Part shown: positions 55,206-62,163 of the stretch, one piece after another | How positions within the stretch are numbered: the first letter of the stretch is position 1 | How the letters are laid out: every line of letters starts with the position of its first letter | Origin: Allobranchiibius sp. CTAmp26 | Lineage (GTDB): Bacteria; Actinomycetota; Actinomycetes; Actinomycetales; Dermatophilaceae | Direction of reading: 5' to 3' | Length of the DNA stretch: 64,000 nucleotides | NCBI RefSeq assembly: GCF_017565405.1 | Contig: NZ_JAGEKR010000017.1 | Span: 123,084 to 187,083, forward strand | Position numbers and translations under genes: made by a program | The notes under the pieces: generated by a model | Seen by the model: the letters and a program-made list of their open reading frames with translations, nothing else | Database searches by the model: none | What the model was told of the DNA's origin: nothing

Positions 55206-55412
55206 GGTAGGACCTCCGTCGGAGCACATGTGCCTCATGACGGCCGCACGCGGAGGTGGCCGCCGGCGGACCCGCTGCCCGCGTGACCTCGACGCTAGGA
55301 GCGCCGCCTGGAATTGCCCTGCACGGCATCGGAGAGCCACCTGAATGGTAGTCCCGCACACCCCGCACCACCCGAGTACCAGGCCGCACTCAGGCGGCAT
55401 ACGGTTAGCCCC

Positions 55413-56219
55413 ATGTCCGTGATGGTGCCCCCGGAGCCGCTCTTCGCCGGCCTCTTCGACGATGCCTCGGCGCTTGTCGGCGCCACCCTGCAGGAGACGC
55501 TCGAGGGCCGTGCCCGACGGGTCGGCACACCGGACGCGACGTACGTCGGGTCCCTGCTGCTGCCCCCGCGGATGGTGCGTCCGGCACTCTCGACGAAGGG
55601 CGCGCTGCGGATCACGATCGTCGCGGGACTGGCCGACGATATCGATCAGTTCGTCGACACCGCCGAACTGGTCAGCGCCCACCGCCGGCATGAACTCGTC
55701 GGCCTGCACGTGCCGTACTCCCCGAAGTGGCGCGAGGCCCTCAACCTGCTGGTCCCCGTGGTCGTGCGGCTCCCCGCGGGCGGCGCCGGGCTGGACGCCC
55801 TCGACGAGTTCAGCGGGAGCGGTCCGATGATCCGGGCGGGGATCCGCAGCGGCGGCGAGCACGCGGCCGGCAGCGCCGAGCTCGCGGCGTTCGTCCGCGG
55901 GTGCGCCACCCGGTCGGTCGCGTTCCATCTGGCCGGTGGTCTCGGGGGCGCGATCACCGGTGAGACCGATCGCCACGGACCGGGCATGCTGAACATGCTC
56001 CTCGCCACCAAGCTCGCACTGCGCGAACGCAGCGTGCAGGACCTGACCGCCGTGCTGCAGCAGGACGACCGCGACCTGGTGCTGACCCACATCCGGGGCA
56101 TCACCGAGGACAAGGCGCTGGAGATCCGGCGGGTGTTCCGGTCGGTCAGCTACGCCGACGTGCACACCGCCGTGCAGGACCTGAACTCCCTCGCCCTCAC
56201 CGAGTCGGCGTCCAGCTGA
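55413..56219 (+). CDS. Conserved actinobacterial hypothetical protein
   Basis: A 268-residue protein without a known catalytic motif. It resembles a family seen in Streptomyces and relatives, with LFAGLFDDASALV near the N-terminus and RAGIRSGGEHAAGSAELAAF, then HGPGMLNMLLATKLAL in the second half. The family, whose function is unknown to me, has a central GG-rich AELAAF segment. No signal peptide or membrane helix is visible. It is divergent from the Usp gene, 207 bases apart, and converges with the RDD gene. Confidence 0.7.
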   Translation: MSVMVPPEPLFAGLFDDASALVGATLQETLEGRARRVGTPDATYVGSLLLPPRMVRPALSTKGALRITIVAGLADDIDQFVDTAELVSAHRRHELVGLHVPYSPKWREALNLLVPVVVRLPAGGAGLDALDEFSGSGPMIRAGIRSGGEHAAGSAELAAFVRGCATRSVAFHLAGGLGGAITGETDRHGPGMLNMLLATKLALRERSVQDLTAVLQQDDRDLVLTHIRGITEDKALEIRRVFRSVSYADVHTAVQDLNSLALTESASS

Positions 56220-56229
56220 GAGGTCGCCC

Positions 56230-57021
56230 TCAGCGCGGGATGCGGCTCCGGGTGCGGACCACGTAGGTCCCCGCCGAGATGTCGTGCAGGGCCCGCCGGG
56301 CCGGATCACGCAGCGGCCACAGGTAGTCCACGAGCGCGAACGCCGCCGCGATCCACGACAGCGCCGGCACGAAGCTCACGAGCACGTAGACGCACTTGAC
56401 GAGGAAGCGATTGACCGCGGCGGCGAGGCCGGGCGATCCGGCCGACGCCGTCCGTCGTACCCGGATGCCCGTGACGATCTTGCCGACGGTCTGCCCGCGC
56501 CACACCGTCATCCCGACCTCGTAGAGCGCGTAGACGGCGATGTTCGCCACGAAGATCTGCCAGGGCGGATGGGCGAGGTTGTAGGGCACCTGGGGGCTCG
56601 GGCCGGACCCGCGCCACGTCGTCAGGGTGTGGAAGTAATCGGAGGTCTGCCGCGCCCTGTCCAGGGTCCACGGGAACGCCACGAGCGCGCTGACCAGCGA
56701 CGTCAGCACGAAGTCGATGATGACCGCACCGCCCCGGCGCCACCACCCGGCCAGGACGTCGCCGTCGGGTGTCGTCGGCGCCTGCTGGTGCGGGGGCTCC
56801 TTGCGCCACGGATCCGCCTGCGGACGTGGCGTCGGACGCAGGGTGCCGCCGCGGTGGGGTCCGTCGTCGGGCCGTCCCGCGGCCACCGGGACGGGACCGG
56901 ACCGCTCCAGTCCGGGTTTGACCTTCGGCATCCGGCGGGGCGACCACAGGATGCCGTCCCAGTACCGAAGCTGGTCGGGATCGTCGGGGTCCTCGTACCA
57001 GCCGGACGGGCGCTGCGTCAT
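56230..57021 (-). CDS. RDD-family membrane protein with DUF2510 N-terminus
   Basis: A 263-residue protein. The N-terminus is a short DUF2510 motif (PSGWYEDPDDPDQLRYWDG), followed by a Pro-rich linker and the RDD domain from about residue 90 (LAGWWRRGGAVIIDFVL) with three or more membrane segments and GQTVGKIVTGIRV. RDD proteins are thought to be transporters or membrane adaptors; DUF2510 is often found in stress-associated actinobacterial proteins. The ATG at 57019-57021 fits a ribosome-binding AGAGG 9 bases upstream; a GTG two codons earlier is possible. Confidence 0.85.
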   Translation of the reverse strand: MTQRPSGWYEDPDDPDQLRYWDGILWSPRRMPKVKPGLERSGPVPVAAGRPDDGPHRGGTLRPTPRPQADPWRKEPPHQQAPTTPDGDVLAGWWRRGGAVIIDFVLTSLVSALVAFPWTLDRARQTSDYFHTLTTWRGSGPSPQVPYNLAHPPWQIFVANIAVYALYEVGMTVWRGQTVGKIVTGIRVRRTASAGSPGLAAAVNRFLVKCVYVLVSFVPALSWIAAAFALVDYLWPLRDPARRALHDISAGTYVVRTRSRIPR

Positions 57022-57072
57022 GTTCACGATCCTCTCACCGCACCCAGGGCGACCGACGCCGCCCTGGGCCGG

Positions 57073-57591
57073 TCAGGAGGACTGTTTCTGCAGCTGGTCT
57101 GTCCAGAACTGGATCATCCAGCGCTCGTACTGCAGGCCGAACGTGAGCGCGCCGGACGGTCCCTGCGGGAGGTGTTCCCCGCCAACGGCCGCAAGGTGCT
57201 CGTACCCCTTGAGGGACCGGCGGTGCTCGTTGATCTGAGTGGGCGCCAGCACCTCGGGCGAGCCACCGAAGAACAGCTTGAGCAGGCCCAGATCCCGGGC
57301 CTCCACGGGGACGAACGTGTCGTCGTGCAGCCACTCGGTAAGTGCCTCATGACCCTCGTCGGTCAGTGACAGGGTGCGGCGCTGACGACCGGACTTCTCC
57401 TGGGACTGGGCGAGCAGGCCGGCCGCGACGAGTTTGTCGCACTGGACGTAGACCTGAGCGTGCGGCAGCGCCCAGAAGGGCCCGATGGTGCCGGCGACGG
57501 CCTGCTTGACGTCATACGGGCTCGCGGTCCCCAGATGCCGGACGAGCCCCAGCACGAGGTACGACGCGGTGGTCAGACGGGTGATCGGCAT
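57073..57591 (-). CDS. PadR-family transcriptional regulator
   Basis: A 172-residue PadR regulator. Residues about 8-85 are the winged helix: TASYLVLGLVRHLGTASPYD, LPHAQVYVQCDKLVAAGLL and the RRTLSLTDEGHEAL wing. The C-terminal helices (EARDLGLLKLFFGGSPEVL onward, ending QYERWMIQFWTDQL) form the dimerisation domain. Family members respond to phenolic acids, drugs or other ligands. It is 52 bases upstream of the RDD gene on the same strand, a candidate target, and the region before it is unusually AT-rich for this genome. Confidence 0.9.
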   Translation of the reverse strand: MPITRLTTASYLVLGLVRHLGTASPYDVKQAVAGTIGPFWALPHAQVYVQCDKLVAAGLLAQSQEKSGRQRRTLSLTDEGHEALTEWLHDDTFVPVEARDLGLLKLFFGGSPEVLAPTQINEHRRSLKGYEHLAAVGGEHLPQGPSGALTFGLQYERWMIQFWTDQLQKQSS

Positions 57592-57675
57592 AATCCGAAA
57601 TTTTAACGAGCACACACCTGCCCACGGTGGCTACGCGGTCGGTGAATTCCGCACTACCGCACCCGGATACAGGGG

Positions 57676-59412
57676 TCAACGGCGACCGACGAACCAACGT
57701 CGTACGGCGTCGATCCGAGCACCCACCTCGTCCGTCGACGCGCGGTCCAGGGACGGCCCCCCGCAGACCCTGCGCAACTCGCTGTGCAGCTTCGCGTGCG
57801 GCTCGCCGGTCTTGCGGGCGTAGGCGGACACCAGGGAGTTGAGCTCCTTGCGCTGTGCCGCGAGGGCCCGGTGTGCCGCGACCGGCACCGGCGGCTGGGC
57901 ACCCACCTGGCGTTCCTGCCGCTGCCGCAACAGGTGGGTGACCTGGTCCGGCTCCAGCAGACCCGGCAGCCCCAGGTACTCCTGCTCGTCGGCGCTGCCG
58001 GGCGCCGCGCCGAGACCGAACTGCTGCGCGTCGAAGAGCACGTGGTCGAACTCCGCGTCCGATTCCAACGCCTCGAAGCTGCCCTGGCCGGACTGGACGG
58101 GCTCGCTCGCGTTGGCGGCGGCGAGCAGGTCCTCCTCCTCGCTCCACAGGCCGTCGTCGGCATCGGTGCGCGGACGGTCCAGCGCGTGGTCGCGGGACTC
58201 CTCCAGCCGGGCCGCGAGCTGCAGCACGTTGGGCACGCTGGGCAGGAAGATGCTCGCGGTCTCGCCCCGGCGGCGCGCTCGCACGAAGCGTCCGACGGCT
58301 TGCGCGAAGTAGAGGGGCGTCGCAGCCGAGGTGGCGTAGACCCCGACGCACATCCGGGGCACGTCCACGCCCTCGGACACCATCCGGACCGCGACCATCC
58401 AGCGTTGCTCGCCCTGCGCGAACTCCTCGATACGGCTGGAGGAACCGGAGTCGTCGGACAGCACGACGACCGGTTGCTCACCCGTGATCGCGGCGAGGAC
58501 CCGGGCGTAGGCGCGCGCGTTGGTCTGGTCGGAGGCGATCACCAGACCGCCGGCGTCCGGCACGTGTCGGCGCACCTGGGTCAGTCGGGTGTCGGCGGCG
58601 CGCAGCACCGAAGGGATCCATTCGCCGCCGGGATCCAGTGCGGTGCGCCAGGCCGAGGCGGTGAGGTCCTTGGTGAGCGGCTCGCCCAATCTGGCGGCGA
58701 CCTCGTCGCCGGCCCTGGTGCGCCACCGCATCGCGCCGCCGTACGCCATGAAGATGACCGGGCGGACCACGCCGTCGCGCAACGCCTCGGCGTACCCGTA
58801 GGAGTAGTCGCTGGCCGAGCGTCGGATGCCGTCGGCACCCGCTTCGTACCGCACGAACGGGATGGGGCTGGTGTCGGAGCGGAACGGCGTTCCGGTGAGG
58901 GCCACCCGACGTACGGCGGGCTCGAACGCCTCCCGGATCGCATCGCCCCACGACTTGTTGTCGCCGCCGTGGTGGATCTCGTCGAGGATCACCAGCGTGG
59001 GCCGGGCGGCCGTCCGCGCCCGGTGCAGCGCGGGCCGGCTGGCGACGCCCGCGTAGGTCACGGCGATCCCGTGATAGCTGGAGGCGTGCTCCTGCTGGCT
59101 GTTGGTGAATCGCGGGTCGATCTGGATGCCGACGCGGCCCGCGGCATCCGCCCACTGGGTCTTCAGGTGCTCCGTGGGCGCGACGATGGTGATCTGCGCG
59201 ACGATGCCGCGGTCGAGCAACTCGGTCGCCAGCCGCAGCGCGTAGGTCGTCTTGCCGGCGCCGGGGGTGGCGACAGCCAGGAAGTCACGTGGTTGCTCGT
59301 CGAAGTACTTCTGCAGCGCCGCCGCCTGCCAGGCCCGCAGCTTGTGCGCAGTCCCCCAGGCCGCTCGCTCCGGGAAGGCCGGTGAAAGGTGCGAGGCGGC
59401 GGAGGTACTCAT
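57676..59412 (-). CDS. DEAD/DEAH-box (SF2) helicase
   Basis: A 578-residue SF2 helicase of the type common in actinobacteria. Walker A is TPGAGKTT, Walker B is DEIH, motif III-like is GTPFRSD, and the second domain has the GVDVPRMCVGVYATSAATPL and QAVGRFVRARR motifs. It resembles the RadD/type-III-restriction-like helicases rather than RecG or RecQ. The N-terminus is short and the C-terminal 150 residues lack known motifs. No nuclease or methylase gene is beside it. It lies downstream of the small acidic gene on the same strand. Confidence 0.9.
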   Translation of the reverse strand: MSTSAASHLSPAFPERAAWGTAHKLRAWQAAALQKYFDEQPRDFLAVATPGAGKTTYALRLATELLDRGIVAQITIVAPTEHLKTQWADAAGRVGIQIDPRFTNSQQEHASSYHGIAVTYAGVASRPALHRARTAARPTLVILDEIHHGGDNKSWGDAIREAFEPAVRRVALTGTPFRSDTSPIPFVRYEAGADGIRRSASDYSYGYAEALRDGVVRPVIFMAYGGAMRWRTRAGDEVAARLGEPLTKDLTASAWRTALDPGGEWIPSVLRAADTRLTQVRRHVPDAGGLVIASDQTNARAYARVLAAITGEQPVVVLSDDSGSSSRIEEFAQGEQRWMVAVRMVSEGVDVPRMCVGVYATSAATPLYFAQAVGRFVRARRRGETASIFLPSVPNVLQLAARLEESRDHALDRPRTDADDGLWSEEEDLLAAANASEPVQSGQGSFEALESDAEFDHVLFDAQQFGLGAAPGSADEQEYLGLPGLLEPDQVTHLLRQRQERQVGAQPPVPVAAHRALAAQRKELNSLVSAYARKTGEPHAKLHSELRRVCGGPSLDRASTDEVGARIDAVRRWFVGRR

Positions 59413-59486
59413 ATGGCGACAACCCTAACCAGGACCGCCGACGATCCTGACCGGCCCCGCGCCGGCGCGTCGAACCCCTCAGTGCT

Positions 59487-59822
59487 TCACTCGGGATCGG
59501 TGCCGTCGGCGTCCTGGTCCGCAGTCTCGCCGTCGGTGGGTCCCCATCCGCTGTGACGGCGGCCGCCCGCTGCGACGGTGCCTCCGCCCTCGCTCTGCAC
59601 CCCGCTGGCCGCGGTGCCACCGGGGGTGCCCGTGTCGTCGGCCGCGGCCACCTCGGGAGCATCGGTGTCGGTGGGCGCGTACCCGCTGTGCCGGGTGTCG
59701 CCCTGCTCCTGCGTGCCGCCCCCGTCGCTCTGCTCCCCCGACGCGGCAGTCCCACCCGGGTGGGCCCGCCGACCGCCGTCGGCCTCCTCGACGTCGTCGG
59801 GCATCTGGTCCGAACCGCTCAT
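59487..59822 (-). CDS. Small acidic low-complexity protein with an internal duplication
   Basis: A 111-residue acidic, Gly/Thr/Ser-rich protein without a recognised fold. Residues 22-53 (PGGTAASGEQSDGGGT and RHSGYAPTD) are repeated at 67-98 (PGGTAASGVQSEGGGT and RHSGWGPTD). The ATG at 59820-59822 is chosen because GGAGG lies 7 bases before it; an ATG two codons upstream is too close to that site. The sequence suggests a disordered protein, perhaps stress-linked given its neighbours; that is inference. Confidence 0.65.
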   Translation of the reverse strand: MSGSDQMPDDVEEADGGRRAHPGGTAASGEQSDGGGTQEQGDTRHSGYAPTDTDAPEVAAADDTGTPGGTAASGVQSEGGGTVAAGGRRHSGWGPTDGETADQDADGTDPE

Positions 59823-59910
59823 GGTCATACCTCCGCAGAAGGGCGCCGTGGCCTCGTTGGCCCGTCGCTGGGCTCACAGTCCCCCTCGGGCACCGTGCTG
59901 TCAATGGAAC

Positions 59911-59940
59911 GACGGCCCGGCGCTGATGCACCGGGCCGTC
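59911..59940 (-). terminator. Terminator downstream of the PRC-barrel/DUF2382 gene
   Basis: GACGGCCCGG (59911-59920) and CCGGGCCGTC (59931-59940) form a perfect 10-base stem around a 10-base loop, 35 bases after the minus-strand stop codon. The minus-strand sequence then reads GTTCC. Confidence 0.65.
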
Positions 59941-59974
59941 GTCGCGGGTGCCGCCCGTCCGGGCAGCCCTGGGA

Positions 59975-60988
59975 TCACTTGTCGGTCTCGCCGATGTCCT
60001 TGCCGTCGACCTCGATGTGCTCCTTGCGGACCTGCTCGGTGACCTGCCTGTCCTCGCGAACCTGCTCGGTCGTGAGCCGGACGCCCTCGACCGCATGGGC
60101 CTCCTTGGTGACGACCGGCACCTCTTCGTGCAGGGTCACCTCCTGTTCGGACTCCTGGAAGGCGTCACCGGTCGCGGCGGTGCCCTCGGCGACGGGTACG
60201 CGCTCGACGTGCACCTCCTCGTGCGAGACCGGCACGGTGACCGTCTGCTCCTCGGTGGTCACGTACTTGCGCAACCGTGCCCGGCCCGACTCGCGGGTCT
60301 CGGTGCCGACGTGCAACTGCTCCTCGTAGCGCGTGACCGTCTCGTTGCCACCCACGGCCGCCGCACGCGAGGTGTCACCCGCGACCCCACCGCTGCGGGA
60401 CGTGTCGTCGGCGACCGCCGCCGCCTCGCCTCGGTGATGGTCGTCGGTGCGATCCGTGGTCGGGCCGCCCGCAAGGGCCGCCTCGCGGTCGGTCGAGGCG
60501 TTGTCGGCGCCCTCGGTCGCTCGACCGTCGCCGCCCTGGCTGCGCCCACCCGCGACGGCGGCGGTACCCGCGGCAGCCGTGCCGGCCGCTGCCGTGCCGG
60601 CGGCTGCCGTGCCTGCTGCGGTGTCGCGACCCCGATCGGAACTCGCGTTGTCGCCTCGGGCCGAGTCATCACCGTCGTAGGAGACTCCGTAGTACTTGTA
60701 GAGCTCCTGCTCCTGGTCGACGTCCAGGTGCTGGTCAGCGTCGACGCGGGGGGCGTCCTTCACCTTGTCCTTGGTGTAGGGGAACTTCACGTCCTTGCCC
60801 TCGACCTGGGCGTCGTGCAACGGAATGAAGGTCTCGGACGTGCCGAAGAGACCGGTGTGCACGGTGGCCCACTCGGGCTCCCCCGACCGATCGTCGAGGT
60901 AGATGTGGCTGATGGAGCCGATCTTGCTGCCGTCGCTGCCCAGTGCCTTGCCGCCCTGGATGTCCTTGATCTGATCTGTGCTCACCAT
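59975..60988 (-). CDS. PRC-barrel and DUF2382 domain protein
   Basis: A 337-residue protein. Residues 1 to about 90 form a PRC-barrel (GGKALGSDGSKIGSISHIYL, EPEWATVHTGLFGTSETFIP). The middle (about 110-215) is low complexity with GTAAA repeats. Residues about 220-335 are DUF2382: EEQLHVGTETRESGRARLRK, VTVPVSHEEVHVERVPV and VTLHEEVPVVTKEA. This architecture is common in actinobacterial stress proteins, also in Deinococcus. A GGAGG lies 10 bases before the ATG. Its partner molecules are unknown. Confidence 0.9.
   Translation of the reverse strand: MVSTDQIKDIQGGKALGSDGSKIGSISHIYLDDRSGEPEWATVHTGLFGTSETFIPLHDAQVEGKDVKFPYTKDKVKDAPRVDADQHLDVDQEQELYKYYGVSYDGDDSARGDNASSDRGRDTAAGTAAAGTAAAGTAAAGTAAVAGGRSQGGDGRATEGADNASTDREAALAGGPTTDRTDDHHRGEAAAVADDTSRSGGVAGDTSRAAAVGGNETVTRYEEQLHVGTETRESGRARLRKYVTTEEQTVTVPVSHEEVHVERVPVAEGTAATGDAFQESEQEVTLHEEVPVVTKEAHAVEGVRLTTEQVREDRQVTEQVRKEHIEVDGKDIGETDK
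60561..60620. repeat. 15-base tandem repeat inside the DUF2382 gene
   Basis: Four imperfect units of GCCGTGCCGGCGGCT-type sequence, in frame, encode repeated GTAAA on the minus strand. The middle two are nearly identical, so the array may vary in copy number. Confidence 0.7.
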
Positions 60989-61177
60989 GAGGTTCGAGCC
61001 TCCAACATTTCGTGGACGTGGACGCCGTCGTCGGCACCCAGCTACCTCCCACCGTCACGCACTACCACACCGGAGTCAACAGGTGGCTCAGCAAAGCGAC
61101 TCAATCTCGTTCATTGTTGATTTGGCGCATGATTCGCCCGGATCCGGGTAGCTCCTATGACGAGATCGCACGCAGTT

Positions 61178-61498
61178 TCAGCTGCTGCCCTCGCCACCGT
61201 CCTGAGGGGGCCGAATGCCTTCGTAGATCTCTTTGCAGGTCGGGCACACTGGGAACTTCTCGGGGTCCCGGCCAGGAACCCACACCTTCCCGCACAACGC
61301 CGTGACCGGCTCGCCGGAGAGTGCGCTCTCCAGGATCTTCTCCTTGCGGACGTAGTGCGCGAATCGTTCGTGGTCACCGGGCTCCTGCTCCTGGTGGACC
61401 ACTTCCTCGCGCTCCAGGACCGATGTGGAGGTACCCGGGCCGCTCGGCTGCTCGAGCGGGCTGGGCGGGGTATCAGGTCGATCCAGGGGTGACGTCAT
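61178..61498 (-). CDS. DUF3039 zinc-ribbon-like protein
   Basis: A 106-residue actinobacterial DUF3039 protein: HERFAHYVRKEKILESALSG, then VTALCGKVWVPGRDPEKFPV and CPTCKEIY. The Cys residues (LCGK plus CPTC) suggest a zinc ribbon. Function is unknown, but the gene is widespread in the phylum. The ATG at 61496-61498 fits the family length. It follows the YqgE gene by 56 bases on the same strand. Confidence 0.9.
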   Translation of the reverse strand: MTSPLDRPDTPPSPLEQPSGPGTSTSVLEREEVVHQEQEPGDHERFAHYVRKEKILESALSGEPVTALCGKVWVPGRDPEKFPVCPTCKEIYEGIRPPQDGGEGSS

Positions 61499-61554
61499 CC
61501 CAGGATTGTAGATTCCGTCGCCCGGGTGACGCCGCTGCTACCGCGAGCGCGCGG

Positions 61555-62139
61555 TCAGTTCAGCGACGGATCCGGCGGGTACGACGCGAGGAAGCGCAGC
61601 GTGCCGCGCTGACGTCGCAGGACCCTGGCCCACAGGTCGCCCGGCTGGAGGGTGAACGCGTCCTCGGCCTCGGCGTCGACGACGAACCAGGATCCCGTGT
61701 CGATCTCACCCTCGAGCTGCCCGCCGGACCACCCGGCGTACCCGGCGAAGATCCGGATACCGGCGACCTCGGGGACGACGACCAGCGGCGGCGCATCGAG
61801 GTCGACCAGGCCGACCGCCCCGAACAAGCGCTTGATGCCCACCGACTCCGTCGTCCCCGGCATCCGCACCAGACCCAGCGCGGTGTCCAACGACACCGGG
61901 CCGCCCTGGAAGATCAGCGGAGGCGCGTTGACGTGCTCCTGCCAGCCGGGCAGAACGGAGTCGACGTCGGCAGCCAGGGGCCGGTTGAGCACCAGCCCGT
62001 GCGCACCGTCGTCGTCGTGGTGAAGGACGAGCACCACACTGCGGTCGAAGACATCGACGTCCGTGTCGTCCTCGCTGCCGACACCCTCGCGCGGGGACGC
62101 GATGAGCAGTCGACCGGTGAGATCGTCCATGCCGCTCAT
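61555..62139 (-). CDS. YqgE/AlgH-family protein
   Basis: A 194-residue protein of the UPF0301/YqgE family: LTGRLLIASPREGV, FDRSVVLVLHHDDDGAHGLV with LNRPL following, and the GYAGWSGGQLEGEI loop. It has no catalytic residues that are generally accepted and is known mostly as a structural family. The ATG at 62137-62139 is used; one at 62128-62130 is also possible. It follows the DEAD-box helicase gene after 24 bases. Confidence 0.93.
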   Translation of the reverse strand: MSGMDDLTGRLLIASPREGVGSEDDTDVDVFDRSVVLVLHHDDDGAHGLVLNRPLAADVDSVLPGWQEHVNAPPLIFQGGPVSLDTALGLVRMPGTTESVGIKRLFGAVGLVDLDAPPLVVVPEVAGIRIFAGYAGWSGGQLEGEIDTGSWFVVDAEAEDAFTLQPGDLWARVLRRQRGTLRFLASYPPDPSLN

Positions 62140-62163
62140 TCTGCCCCGCGCGAGAGTCGAGGG

